Shown here: positions 1 to 8,728 of the stretch, in pieces | How the letters are laid out: every line of letters begins with the position of its first letter | Numbering within the stretch: position 1 is the stretch's first letter | NCBI GenBank assembly: GCA_965116945.1 | Contig: OZ220734.1 | Coordinates: 2,728,001 to 2,792,000 of the forward strand | DNA: 64,000 nucleotides | Source: Plut-88900 sp965116945 | Lineage (GTDB): Bacteria > Chloroflexota > Dehalococcoidia > Plut-88900 | Direction: 5' to 3' | Translations under genes and position numbers: made by a program | Notes under the pieces: generated by a model | The model's input: the letters and a program-made list of their open reading frames with translations, nothing else | The model's database searches: none | Told to the model about the DNA's origin: nothing

Positions 1-23
1 CCCGATTCCCCTTCCACCATTCC

Positions 24-50
24 GTCATTCCTGCGGAGGCAGGAATCCAT
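24..50. repeat. Short palindromic intergenic repeat (GTCATTCC family), copy 1
   Basis: The core is an inverted repeat, ATTCCTG at 27-33 and CAGGAAT at 40-46, followed by CCAT. The same GTCATTCC...GGAATCCAT frame with a different loop recurs near 3143, 32272 and 33616, always between genes. It is a REP/MITE-like element of unknown function. The rest of 1-119 shows no gene. Confidence 0.6.
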
Positions 51-119
51 CCCTCCTGAATAATCGACTGCATCCTAGCAATCCACCCTGACCCCCACCT
101 CAGGGGTGACATCTACCCC

Positions 120-148
120 TTGACACATAAACACATACGTTCTATTAT
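120..148 (+). promoter_or_regulatory. Near-consensus sigma-70 type promoter
   Basis: TTGACA at 120-125, a 17-base AT-rich spacer, and TATTAT at 143-148 fit the vegetative promoter consensus well. Predicted transcription would start near 155, directly ahead of the hairpin-rich stretch at 180-640 and more than 600 bases before the first coding region. This is the best promoter match I noticed in the window. Confidence 0.7.
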
Positions 149-154
149 ACCCAC

Positions 155-640
155 AAGTCTAGACCCCACACCAACCTTAAGGAGGTACCAAAAACCCAGG
201 GAAGCCCCCGAGACCCACGGGTCCCGTGCCCCTTCCCTAACTCCCAGGCGATGGAAGGTCCATCGACTCTATGCGGCATCAGGACTCTCTATAACGACGC
301 CCTTGCCGATACGACGCCCCTTACCCGGGCGTATACGCCTCGCCGACTCAACCCTCGCCGAGGAATTCCGCGAGTCTTCTGACTCGTTACGCAGGGCCTT
401 AGCGCCCTTATGCGGCTCCATCCGCCTACGGCGGCTTCGAGCCGATAAGCCGTCCCGTACAGCGGTCGAGCGCTGATGCGGAGAACGGATGTCCCCACGC
501 CGAGACGCCCTCGACACCGGCAAGTCTCCCAAGGCATGCGTGAAGGGAAAGGCAGGACAGCCGCCGACGCCACAAGCGTCGGCGTAGGTGCCATAGAGGT
601 CCTGCATCCGAGTCTCGGACCTCCATCGCCGACCCTTCCA
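155..640 (+). ncRNA. Candidate structured RNA or long structured 5' leader
   Basis: No convincing coding frame is present on either strand. The stretch holds many close-spaced perfect stems: AGGGAAG 198-204 with CTTCCCT 232-238, enclosing GACCC/GGGTC 212-223; CGATGGA 249-255 with TCCATCG 259-265; CGAGTC 371-376 with GACTCG 381-386; GGGC/GCCC 394-407; CCGCC/GGCGG 422-434; CAGCG/CGCTG 460-475; GCCGACGC 563-570 with GCGTCGGC 576-583; GAGGTCC 596-602 with GGACCTC 617-623. It lies immediately after a strong promoter. I could not match it to RNase P RNA, tmRNA, SRP RNA, 6S RNA or a known riboswitch by eye. It may be an independent RNA or the leader of the amidohydrolase gene at 802. The end near 640, where A-rich unstructured sequence begins, is a guess. 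From 641 to 801 I see nothing but the ribosome binding site. Confidence 0.45.
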
Positions 641-801
641 AAACAGACAAAACGAAAATGAAAACCCCACAACCGAACAAAAGCCCGGTGTGTCACCAAT
701 CTACCATACGAATGCACAGGTTTGATTACCCCCAACCCTCGGAGTATCATGGCCCCATCCAGACCCCCGAGACCCCAATCCACACCGAAAGGACTCTTGC
801 T

Positions 802-1959
802 ATGACCAAGAACGGCTTCAAGGTCATGGACAGTGACATGCACGTCAACGAGACCTGGGACGTGTGGCTAAACCATATCGACCCCGAATACCGTGACCTC
901 GCGCCCGTCGGGATGACCAAGAATCAGTTGATTATGAACATGGCCATTCAGGGAAAACCGGTCGCGGCCTTCCTCGCCGGTGCAGACATCCAAGTCAACG
1001 AGGAAGAGACAAGCCGCCGAAAGGTGGAGGCCGAGCACGGGAACAAGTACCTGAAGCCCGCCATTGACCGCGGATTCGACCCCGTGTCCCAGCTTCATGC
1101 CATGGACACCGAAGGCCTGGACCTCGCCATTATCTTCCCCACCCGGGGCATGTCGGTCGCCGGCGTCCCCTACCAGGATGGCCGTTATGCGGGCGCCGTG
1201 GCCCGGGCCTACAACGACTGGATTAACGACTTTTGCAGTGAAGACCCGAACAAGATGCGCGCCGCTGCCATGGTCCTCGCCACCGACGTGGAAGAGGCCG
1301 TCACCGAGGTTCGCCGCACCCACAACGAAATGGGCTTCCTCTCCGCCTACCTCCACCCCAATCCCGTGCAGGGTCGCAACTGGCACAACCCCGTCTACGA
1401 CCCCCTATGGCAGGAATGCCAGGACCTCGACGTCCCAGTCACCTTCCACGAGACCTTCAAATGCAGCCTGCCCCAAGCCATCGCCGACCGCTTCTACGAT
1501 GAACCCGACCATATCTGGACCATGGGCCACGTAGCCTGCCATCCCATCGAGCAGATGTACGCCTGCCTGTGTTTCTGCGCCGGCGGGATCCTGGACAAGT
1601 ACACCGAACTCCGGGTCGCCTTCCTCGAGTGCAACACCGGCTGGCTCCCCTTCTGGCTCTGGCGTATGGACGAGCACTACGAGCACCGGCAGGAGCAGGC
1701 CTCCCGATACCAGTCGGTGCTCCCTAGCGAGACCTTTAAGCGCCAGTGCTACCTCGCCATAGACCCCGACGAGGGCCCCGCCAAATACGCCGTCGACTGG
1801 ATCGGCGACGACAATTTCGTCTTCTCTACCGACTACCCCCACGCCGACGGCAAATACCCCTTCGCCACCGACGAATTTCTGAATCTTCCCTTATCTGAAG
1901 AGTCCAAGAGGAAAGTCCTCTGGGACAACTGCGCCAGGCTATACGGCATTGCCAATTAG
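802..1959 (+). CDS. Amidohydrolase-2 family metal-dependent hydrolase (copy 1)
   Basis: 385 residues, an amidohydrolase-2 TIM barrel (the family of decarboxylases such as ACMSD and of hydrolases). Visible metal and active-site motifs are D12-x-H14 in DSDMH, H185 (YLHP), H216 (TFHET) and D344 in STDYPH. The start was set at 802 because the next gene begins with the same residues and GAAAGGA lies upstream; the frame is open further upstream but that part looks non-coding. The gene downstream, 16 bases away, is the same length and aligns without gaps. Cytoplasmic; substrate unknown. The context of FAD oxidoreductases suggests oxidation or decarboxylation of small organic acids (inference). It could be transcribed from the promoter at 120 through a long leader. 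Confidence 0.85.
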   Translation: MTKNGFKVMDSDMHVNETWDVWLNHIDPEYRDLAPVGMTKNQLIMNMAIQGKPVAAFLAGADIQVNEEETSRRKVEAEHGNKYLKPAIDRGFDPVSQLHAMDTEGLDLAIIFPTRGMSVAGVPYQDGRYAGAVARAYNDWINDFCSEDPNKMRAAAMVLATDVEEAVTEVRRTHNEMGFLSAYLHPNPVQGRNWHNPVYDPLWQECQDLDVPVTFHETFKCSLPQAIADRFYDEPDHIWTMGHVACHPIEQMYACLCFCAGGILDKYTELRVAFLECNTGWLPFWLWRMDEHYEHRQEQASRYQSVLPSETFKRQCYLAIDPDEGPAKYAVDWIGDDNFVFSTDYPHADGKYPFATDEFLNLPLSEESKRKVLWDNCARLYGIAN

Positions 1960-1975
1960 CTGAAAGGAGCCCCCA

Positions 1976-3133
1976 ATGGCAAAGAACGGTTTCAAAGTCA
2001 TGGACAGTGACATGCACACCCACGAGCCTTGGGACCTTTGGCTCAACTACATCGACCCCGCCTACAAGGACCGGGCCCCGGTCGGGACCAGCAAGGACCC
2101 CGTCGATATGAACACCACCATCGAAGGGGACATCCTCGGCGCCTTCCTCTCCAACCAGAAACACCTGGAGCACGAGGAGGAAAAGGCCCGGCTCAACATC
2201 TCCCACTCCCGCAGCAACGAATACATGCAGGAAGCCATAGACAGCCGCTTCGACCCCGTCTCCCAGGTCAACGCTATGGAGGTCGAAGGGCTGGATGTCG
2301 CCAACCTCTACCCTTCCCGGGGCATGGTCGTCGCCGGAGTCGACTACGAGGATGAACCCTTCGCAGACGCCGTCGCTAAGGCCTACAACAACTGGCTCGC
2401 CGACTTCTGCTCCGAAAGCCCCTCCCGACTAAAGGGAATCGCCATGATCCTCGTCTCCAACATCGACAACGCCGTCGCCGAGGTTCGCCGTACTCGCGAA
2501 GAACTCGATTTCGTTGGCATATACCTCCACCCGAACCCAATCCGAGGCCGCAACTGGCACAGCGATGAGTACGACCGTCTTTGGGCCGTCTGCCAGGAAC
2601 TGGACATGGCCGTCACCTTCCACGAAACCTTCAAGTGCAACCTGCCCCAGGCCATCGCCGACCGCTTCTACGACGAGCCCGACCGAATTTGGACCATGGG
2701 TCACGTCGCCTGCCACCCCGTCGAGCAGATGTACGCTGCCCTCTGCATGTGTGCCGGTGGCATCCTTGAAAAATTCCCCGGAATCAGAGTTGCGCACCTG
2801 GAATGCAACGCAGGCTGGCTCCCATTCTGGCTATGGCGCATGGACGAACACTACGAACACCGCCAGGAACAGGCTTCTAAGTACCTATCCATGGCCCCCA
2901 GTGAGTACTTCAAGCGTCAATGCTACGCCGTGATCGACCCCGACGAAGAACCCTCCAAATACGCCATCGACTGGGTCGGCACAGACAACTTCGTCTTCTC
3001 CACCGACTACCCCCACCCCGACTCCATCTACCCCTTCGCCACCGACAGCTTCCTGAAGCTCCCCCTCAGCGAAGAAGCCAAAAAGAAAGTGATGTGGGAC
3101 AACTGCGCCAAACTCTACTCCCTATCCGTCTAA
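1976..3133 (+). CDS. Amidohydrolase-2 family metal-dependent hydrolase (copy 2)
   Basis: 385 residues, an ungapped paralogue of the gene just upstream, with the same motifs: DSDMH near residue 10, YLHP, TFHET and STDYPH near residue 344. TGAAAGGAG 8 bases before the ATG is a strong ribosome binding site, and the 16-base gap implies one transcript with copy 1. The region around residues 40-80 has diverged most, which is consistent with a changed substrate rather than simple gene dosage (inference). Substrate is unknown. A palindromic repeat follows the stop. Confidence 0.85.
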   Translation: MAKNGFKVMDSDMHTHEPWDLWLNYIDPAYKDRAPVGTSKDPVDMNTTIEGDILGAFLSNQKHLEHEEEKARLNISHSRSNEYMQEAIDSRFDPVSQVNAMEVEGLDVANLYPSRGMVVAGVDYEDEPFADAVAKAYNNWLADFCSESPSRLKGIAMILVSNIDNAVAEVRRTREELDFVGIYLHPNPIRGRNWHSDEYDRLWAVCQELDMAVTFHETFKCNLPQAIADRFYDEPDRIWTMGHVACHPVEQMYAALCMCAGGILEKFPGIRVAHLECNAGWLPFWLWRMDEHYEHRQEQASKYLSMAPSEYFKRQCYAVIDPDEEPSKYAIDWVGTDNFVFSTDYPHPDSIYPFATDSFLKLPLSEEAKKKVMWDNCAKLYSLSV

Positions 3134-3142
3134 TTACTCGCC

Positions 3143-3169
3143 GTCATTCCCGAGAAGTCGGGAATCCAT
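3143..3169. repeat. Palindromic intergenic repeat (GTCATTCC family), copy 2
   Basis: ATTCCCGA at 3146-3153 pairs with TCGGGAAT at 3158-3165 around a 4-base loop, and is followed by CCAT as in the other copies. A second repeat module follows at 3187-3283 (cccctctccctt..., ...gagaagtcggggggtgagggtga). The hairpin could attenuate transcription between the amidohydrolase and oxidoreductase pairs, but there is no T-run. Confidence 0.6.
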
Positions 3170-3310
3170 GGGTGTGTTGGGTGGTGTCCTGTCCCCTCTC
3201 CCTTGAGGGGTCGAAGATGCGCCTCAGGCGTTAGAGGGCTAGAGCCTGCCCCCGAGAAGTCGGGGGGTGAGGGTGAAGAAAAGCTGACCATTCACAACAA
3301 GGAAACCCAA

Positions 3311-4483
3311 ATGACACACAAAGCCGACATAGTAGTAATAGGCGGCGGCATCGTAGGCACGGCCTGTGCCTATTTTCTCGCCGAGGCCGGCGCCAAGGTC
3401 ATCGTCCTCGAGCGCGACGCCCTCGGCAGCGCGGCCTCGGGTCATGGAGCCGGAGCCTTCACTCTCCCTCTTCACTTCGTCGAGCCCGAGTTCCACGCCG
3501 ATTTCATGCGCCGCTCCGTCCGGTTCCTCAAATACATCGTTCCCGACATAGCAGAACAGGCAGGCATCGATATCCTGATGCGGGAGATGCCCTGGCTGGA
3601 GGTCGCACGAACCCAACCCACCTGGGACTACATGCTAGAACGGGGCCCTAAATCCGGCCATGTCATGCTCACGCCTGAAGACATTCACCGCATCGAACCC
3701 CGCATCGCCGAACCCATACTTGGAGGAATACTGGAGGAGGGCGCCGGACAGCTCGACGCCTACCGGACCACTCTCGCCTACGCCAAGGTCGCCGAGAACC
3801 GTGGCGCAAAGGTCGTCATAGGCGAAGCCACCGGCCTTTCTCAAAGTGGAGGCAGAATTACCGGAGTAGAGTCCTCTGTGGGAACCATAGAGTGTGATAG
3901 TGCAGTCCTTGCCATGGGTGCCTGGACCGGCAAGGCCAAGGAGTGGACAGGTTTCCCCCTTGAAATTGATGGTATGAAGGGCGACCTCCTCACCCTTCGC
4001 AAAGATGATGAAGACTATTGGCCCTATTGGGTCGCCAGTTTCGAGACCTCCGAAGACGGGGAAGAGCTCCCCGTCCACCTGCACCGCCGGGCCAACGGCC
4101 TCATCTATGCCGGCGCCACCATAGAGCCCGGCAAGTTCGACAACATACCCACCGCCGAGGGCCGCCAGGCCATCCTCGAGCGCGTTTCCCGCATGATGCC
4201 CTGCATAGAAGACGCAGAGCTTGTGGAGCACCTGGCAGGCCCCCGCCCCAACCCCTCCGACGGCATCACCGTTCTCGGTGGTGTCCCGGGCTGGCAAGGA
4301 TTGTTCGCGGCCGTCACCCTGCCTGGCATCCTCTGCAGCGCCTACCTGGGTAAAATAATCGCCGACCTCGTATTCGACCGTCCACTTCCCTGCGACATAG
4401 AGCAGCTCAAACCCGACCGCTTCACCAAATCTCTAACAACCCAGTACGGCTACCACAAACTGGCCGCCAACAGAGGAATTTAA
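3311..4483 (+). CDS. FAD-dependent oxidoreductase, DAO family (copy 1)
   Basis: 390 residues of the D-amino-acid oxidase / sarcosine oxidase / glycine oxidase fold. The N-terminus carries the dinucleotide-binding GGGIVG motif followed by an acidic residue in VLERD, and the C-terminal half has the family's HLAGPRPNPSDG and GLFAAVTLPGI stretches that close the FAD site. No signal peptide. It oxidises a C-N or C-O bond of a small amino or hydroxy acid; the substrate cannot be read from sequence. The start at 3311 follows AAGGAAA and matches the start of the paralogue 35 bases downstream. Upstream sequence is repeat material. Confidence 0.85.
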   Translation: MTHKADIVVIGGGIVGTACAYFLAEAGAKVIVLERDALGSAASGHGAGAFTLPLHFVEPEFHADFMRRSVRFLKYIVPDIAEQAGIDILMREMPWLEVARTQPTWDYMLERGPKSGHVMLTPEDIHRIEPRIAEPILGGILEEGAGQLDAYRTTLAYAKVAENRGAKVVIGEATGLSQSGGRITGVESSVGTIECDSAVLAMGAWTGKAKEWTGFPLEIDGMKGDLLTLRKDDEDYWPYWVASFETSEDGEELPVHLHRRANGLIYAGATIEPGKFDNIPTAEGRQAILERVSRMMPCIEDAELVEHLAGPRPNPSDGITVLGGVPGWQGLFAAVTLPGILCSAYLGKIIADLVFDRPLPCDIEQLKPDRFTKSLTTQYGYHKLAANRGI

Positions 4484-4518
4484 ACCCTCATCGTCCCGCA
4501 AGCAACAAGGAGCCCAAA

Positions 4519-5691
4519 TTGTCTCACAAAGCGGACATAGTAGTCATAGGCGGGGGAATCGTAGGCTCGTCCTGCGCACATTTCCTCGCCGAGGCCGGGG
4601 CCAAAGTCATCATACTGGAGCGCGATGCCCTGGGCAGCGGCGCCTCGGGCCACGGTGCGGGAGCCTTCGGCGTACCCCTCCATTGGGTCGAACCCCCATT
4701 CCACGCCGATTTCATGCGCCGTGCCGTCCGGTTCCTCAAATACGTCGTCCCCGATGTCGCCGAGCAGTCCGGCATCGACATTTTGATGCGTGAGATGCCC
4801 TGGATGGAGGTGGCTCGCAGCCAGCCCACTTGGGACTACATGCTCGAATGGGGCCCGACCACCGGCCATGCTATGCTCACCCCAGAGGACATCCGCCGCA
4901 TCGAGCCCCGGCTCGCCGAACCAATCCTCGGCGGAATGCTCGAAGAGTCAGCCGGCCAACTTGACGCCTACCGCACCACCCTCGCTTATGCCAAGGCCGC
5001 AGAGAACCGGGGTGCAAAAGTGGTCATCGGCGAGGCCACGGGTCTGGTACAGACCGGTGGCAAGATAACAGGCGTCGAGTCCTCAGTCGGGACCATAGGC
5101 TGCGATGGCGCAGTCCTCGCCATGGGTGCTTGGACTGGCAAGGCCAAGGAATGGACTGGCTTTCCCCTCGAAATTGGAGGTATGAAGGGTGACCTCCTCA
5201 CCCTTCGCAAGGATGATGAGGACTACTGGCCCTATTGGGTCGCCAGTTACGAGACCTCCGACAATGGAGAGGAACTACCAGTCTACCTGCACCGCCGGGC
5301 CAATGGCCTGATCTACGCAGGCACAACGGCAGAGCCCGACAAATTCGACAACATCCCCACCGCTGAAGCCCGACAGGGCATCCTTGAGCGCGCCTCGCGC
5401 ATGATGCCCTTCATTCAGGACGCTGAGCTAGTCGAGCACCTCGCCGGCCCCCGACCCAACCCGGCAGACGGAATAACCGTGCTAGGTGGAGTGCCTGGCT
5501 GGGGTGGCCTCTACGCCGCTGTCACCCTCCCCGGCATCCTCTGCAGCGCCTACCTCGGCAAGATAATCGCCGACCTCGTCTACAACCGCCCCCTGCCCAC
5601 CAACATCGACCAACTAAAACCCGAGCGCTTCACCAAACCCTTAACCACCCAATACGGCTACCACAAGCTTGTCGCCGACAGAGGCATCTAA
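4519..5691 (+). CDS. FAD-dependent oxidoreductase, DAO family (copy 2)
   Basis: 390 residues, very similar to the gene upstream over its whole length, with the same GGGIVG Rossmann motif and the same C-terminal FAD-binding segments. The start is TTG at 4519, preceded by AAGGAG at 4507-4512; it lines up exactly with the ATG of copy 1. With the two amidohydrolases this gives an AABB arrangement, indicating two separate tandem duplications. Function as for copy 1: a flavin-dependent amine or hydroxy-acid oxidation with unknown substrate. Confidence 0.85.
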   Translation: MSHKADIVVIGGGIVGSSCAHFLAEAGAKVIILERDALGSGASGHGAGAFGVPLHWVEPPFHADFMRRAVRFLKYVVPDVAEQSGIDILMREMPWMEVARSQPTWDYMLEWGPTTGHAMLTPEDIRRIEPRLAEPILGGMLEESAGQLDAYRTTLAYAKAAENRGAKVVIGEATGLVQTGGKITGVESSVGTIGCDGAVLAMGAWTGKAKEWTGFPLEIGGMKGDLLTLRKDDEDYWPYWVASYETSDNGEELPVYLHRRANGLIYAGTTAEPDKFDNIPTAEARQGILERASRMMPFIQDAELVEHLAGPRPNPADGITVLGGVPGWGGLYAAVTLPGILCSAYLGKIIADLVYNRPLPTNIDQLKPERFTKPLTTQYGYHKLVADRGI

Positions 5692-5696
5692 CCTAT

Positions 5697-5963
5697 TCAG
5701 CTATACGCCTTATCCCGGCCTACCACACTCAATATCAAGACTCGTAGGGCGTTGTCCTGAAGATCGCACAAAACTCGGTATTTCCCAACTCTGTACCGCC
5801 AAATCCCTCCTGAGGGACCGCTTAAAGCCCGGCCGATATGCCGTGGGTCTCCCGATCCAGCCACGCGGTAATACATGTAATCTACAATTCGGCGTGAAGT
5901 TCCTTTGGCGAGCTTTGCCAGTTGCTTTTCAGCCGTCTGGGTAAATTCAATCGTCCAGGCCAA
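5697..5963 (-). CDS. RelE/ParE-family toxin
   Basis: About 88 residues, beginning AWTIEFTQTAEKQLAKL and ending in GRDKAY, typical of RelE-type ribosome-dependent mRNA interferases; the GGIWRYRVGKYRVLC segment is the usual core with basic residues. I chose the TTG at 5963, which overlaps the antitoxin stop by 17 bases, because residues encoded further upstream are simply the antitoxin gene in another frame. The toxin is made after the antitoxin in one operon. The pair is convergent with the oxidoreductase, 5 bases from its stop. It could instead be ParE-like (gyrase inhibitor); the sequence alone does not decide. Confidence 0.8.
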   Translation of the reverse strand: MAWTIEFTQTAEKQLAKLAKGTSRRIVDYMYYRVAGSGDPRHIGRALSGPSGGIWRYRVGKYRVLCDLQDNALRVLILSVVGRDKAYS

Positions 5964-6174
5964 GTCTTTCTCTGACTTCCGCGGCGGAATATACCCGCTC
6001 CTGACCCTTGCGAACACGTTCAAGGACTTCTGCGGCAAGGTAGTAGTCTTCCATGTCATCTATTCCGCGTTCGATTAGTTCCCGCAAGTAGAAGGCCTTC
6101 GTGCGTCCTGTTTGGGACGCCAATAATGCTAACCTCTCTTCAATATCAGCTGGCAATCGAATTGATGTAGGCAT
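5947..6174 (-). CDS. RelB-like ribbon-helix-helix antitoxin
   Basis: 75 residues. The N-terminus (TSIRLPADIEERLALLA) is a ribbon-helix-helix DNA-binding strand and helix, followed by TGRTKAFYLRELIERG, and the acidic C-terminus is the toxin-binding part. GAGGTGG before the ATG is a good ribosome binding site. Such antitoxins neutralise the toxin and repress their own promoter. The two genes form a compact type II toxin-antitoxin module embedded between metabolic genes. Confidence 0.85.
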   Translation of the reverse strand: MPTSIRLPADIEERLALLASQTGRTKAFYLRELIERGIDDMEDYYLAAEVLERVRKGQERVYSAAEVRERLGLDD

Positions 6175-6238
6175 ACTTCCACCTCGATTGTTATGTTACG
6201 TGTATTCATTGTATCACGCGGTCAAAACTCACCACCCC

Positions 6239-7258
6239 TCACCCACCCCCCGACAACGCAATCCTCGTCAACGCATTGCCCTCCAGGCTTGCCACCCAGA
6301 CATCTTTACCGTCAAATGCCAAAGACACGGGACCGGCCTCCACGTCGAAAATACCCAATACTAGCCCCGTTGTGGACAACCTCATCACCGTACTGCTCCC
6401 TGCATTCGCCACCCAAACGCTCTCCCCGTCATAGAGGATGTCGACAGGCCCATTCCCGACCCTGAACTCACCCAACCGAGTCCCGTCCAACCCCAATCGC
6501 GTCACTGAGTCCGCTTGGTCATCTTCCAGCGGCCCGCCGTTGGCAATCCACATACTGTTTCCGTCGAACGCCATCGCTATCGGCCTGAGCCCGACCTCGA
6601 ACTCAGCCACCACCCTTCCCTCCTCATCCAGCTTCTGTACCGTATTCCCCTCCATATCAGGCGACCCCATATTTGTTACCCACACATGCTCCCCGTCAAA
6701 TCCCAGCGCAGACGGCCCATCACCTACCCCAAAACTCCCCAGCTTCGCTCCCTCCCCTGAAAGCTTCGTAACCGTGTCTTCGGTAGGATTCACAACCCAC
6801 AGACTGTCGCCATCAAAGGTCATTGCAAACGGCACCGCGCCCGCCTCGTAGACCCCCAGCTCCTCCCCCTCCCCCGACAATTTGAATACCCTGTTTCCCG
6901 GCTCATTGGGTGTACCCAACTCTGAAACCCATAAGTTTTCCCCATCGAACAGGCTCGGCCCTGGCGTGCTCCCGATATCAAAGACAGCAAGTTCTGCCCC
7001 GTCCAGCCCGAACCTCTGCACCGTTGTGTTTAGCTGTCCCGGAGTCCCGACGCTCGATACCCACACGCTCACCCCATCCGACTCCAGGTGAGTCGGGGCT
7101 AGCACCTCTAGGTCCAGTTCCATCACCATCGGAGGAGTTTCCCCGGATATAACCACGGGCAGCGGTGTAGGTGTCTCCGCCTGTGGAAAGCACCCCGCAC
7201 TCACTATCGCGATGAGCCCTGCAAAGGCGCCTGATCTCAAAATATTGGTCAAGGTCAT
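6239..7258 (-). CDS. Beta-propeller (NHL/YVTN-like) lipoprotein
   Basis: 339 residues. A short hydrophobic signal ends in a lipobox (SAGC, Cys23), so the mature protein is probably lipid-anchored outside the membrane. It is then built of about seven repeats of some 40-45 residues with the recurring pattern FDG(E/D)xxWV followed by V.KL...G..LG.F.VG, typical of a beta-propeller blade. No catalytic motif is evident. A role in binding or sensing at the cell surface is inference. It is transcribed divergently from the flavoprotein at 7402; the shared 143-base gap holds promoter elements for both directions. Confidence 0.75.
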   Translation of the reverse strand: MTLTNILRSGAFAGLIAIVSAGCFPQAETPTPLPVVISGETPPMVMELDLEVLAPTHLESDGVSVWVSSVGTPGQLNTTVQRFGLDGAELAVFDIGSTPGPSLFDGENLWVSELGTPNEPGNRVFKLSGEGEELGVYEAGAVPFAMTFDGDSLWVVNPTEDTVTKLSGEGAKLGSFGVGDGPSALGFDGEHVWVTNMGSPDMEGNTVQKLDEEGRVVAEFEVGLRPIAMAFDGNSMWIANGGPLEDDQADSVTRLGLDGTRLGEFRVGNGPVDILYDGESVWVANAGSSTVMRLSTTGLVLGIFDVEAGPVSLAFDGKDVWVASLEGNALTRIALSGGG

Positions 7259-7359
7259 GCCTCAAACTGTTCCTTTTCCACCGAAGAAAACTGTGCCTCA
7301 TACTTTATACGTTGTGAATGTCAATTGCACAGGCGCATAAAAGGTCTGCAAGTGCGCAA

Positions 7360-7368
7360 TGCTATACT
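7360..7368 (+). promoter_or_regulatory. Extended -10 promoter element
   Basis: TGcTATACT, an extended -10 hexamer, lies 34 bases before the ATG of the flavoprotein gene. I see no good -35 box at the usual distance, which is tolerated by extended -10 promoters. Confidence 0.45.
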
Positions 7369-7401
7369 TTTGACACACAATCCAGTAATGAGAATAGCAA
7401 T

Positions 7402-8628
7402 ATGGAAAATGTACAGTCTTATGTAATTGTCGGCGCAGGTGTTGCAGGCAACGCCGCCGCCGAGACCCTCCGAAAACAGGGCTTCGACGGCGCAGTACAC
7501 CTCGTAGGCGCCGAACCCTACCGCCCTTACGACCGGCCTCCCCTCTCCAAGGAATTCCTCAGCGGCGCCAAGGAACAGGAGAAGCTCTTCTTCAAACCCG
7601 AGGACTTCTACGCCGAACAGTCAATTAATCTCCATCTAGGATCGGAGGCAACCGCCCTAGACACTTCATCAAGTACCGTGAACCTCGCCAACGGTGAGAG
7701 CCTCCGATACGACAAGCTCCTCTTGGCCACCGGCTCCCGAGTCAAGACGCTCCCCATCCCCGGTACGGACCTCAAAGGCGTCCACTACCTCCGCGGCATT
7801 GACGATTCCCTTGCCATTGCCCAATCAATGCACGGCGCTTCTAGAGTAATCATAGTTGGCGCAGGATTCATCGGCTCCGAGGTCGCCGCCGTCTGCAAGA
7901 CCGCAGGTGTCGAGGTCACCGTACTCGAAATCCAACCTCAACCCATGGCCCACATTCTCGGCGCAGAGATGGGCGCAATCTACGCCAGCCTGCACACAAA
8001 CCGAGGCATCGACCTCCGTCTGGGAGAAGGCATTTCCGAAATTCGCGGCTCTTCCCATGCCGAGCAGGTCATCACCGACCAGGGCACCTCCATAGACTGT
8101 GACTTCGTTGTTATCGGCGTAGGCATCTCACCCGACATTTCCCTTGCCGAATCTGCCGGTCTTGATGTCGACGCTGGAATCCTCACCAACGAATTCTGTC
8201 AGACTTCCCACCCCGACATATTCGCCGCTGGAGATGTCGCAAATTGGTACCATACCGGCCTGGGGCGCCGCCTCCGCGTCGAGCACTGGGACAACGCCCT
8301 CAATCAGGGCGCAGCAGCCGCAAAAGCCATGCTCGGATCCCCGGAACCCTATTCCCCTACCCTATACTTCTGGTCTGATCAATACGACCTCAACATCCAG
8401 TACCTCGGCCACGCAACTGAATGGGACGAGATCGCCATCCGCGGCAACCCCGCTGAGGAGAAATTCACCGCTTTCTATTTGAAAGACGACTCGATCCACG
8501 GGGCCCTCGTAGTCAACAACTTCCGCGACATCAGGCCCACCCGCACCCTCATCGGCCAGAAAACCACGGTCACCGCCGCCTCCCTCTCAGACGAGTCTAC
8601 CAACCTGAAGCAGCTAGCCCGCGGCTAG
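7402..8628 (+). CDS. FAD/NAD(P)-dependent ferredoxin (or rubredoxin) reductase-like protein
   Basis: 408 residues. Two Rossmann folds are visible: GAGVAG near residue 10 for FAD and GAGFIGSEVAA near residue 152 for NAD(P)H, with LLLATGSR between them and FAAGDVA near residue 275. A C-terminal reductase domain follows. This is the architecture of BphA4/ThcD-type ferredoxin reductases that feed electrons to oxygenases. The start at 7402 was chosen over an upstream ATG because the Rossmann strand begins directly there and an extended -10 element lies between the two. No oxygenase or ferredoxin sits beside it; the LLM monooxygenases elsewhere in the window do not normally need it. Confidence 0.85.
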   Translation: MENVQSYVIVGAGVAGNAAAETLRKQGFDGAVHLVGAEPYRPYDRPPLSKEFLSGAKEQEKLFFKPEDFYAEQSINLHLGSEATALDTSSSTVNLANGESLRYDKLLLATGSRVKTLPIPGTDLKGVHYLRGIDDSLAIAQSMHGASRVIIVGAGFIGSEVAAVCKTAGVEVTVLEIQPQPMAHILGAEMGAIYASLHTNRGIDLRLGEGISEIRGSSHAEQVITDQGTSIDCDFVVIGVGISPDISLAESAGLDVDAGILTNEFCQTSHPDIFAAGDVANWYHTGLGRRLRVEHWDNALNQGAAAAKAMLGSPEPYSPTLYFWSDQYDLNIQYLGHATEWDEIAIRGNPAEEKFTAFYLKDDSIHGALVVNNFRDIRPTRTLIGQKTTVTAASLSDESTNLKQLARG

Positions 8629-8728
8629 TCTCCAATTGAGGTCCGGAAGTATGTCCCGCCCCCACTCCCTTGACGAGGCATTCGCGTAACTGTTTTTCAT
8701 ACTTCGGCTTGGTAACCAGGGGTGGGGC

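Noticed and set aside
120..670. Open frames of up to 184 codons on both strands across the hairpin region
   Set aside because: The translations are Arg/Ser/Pro-rich with no recognisable motif, overlap each other on both strands, and lack ribosome binding sites. The DNA is better explained as structured RNA or repeat.
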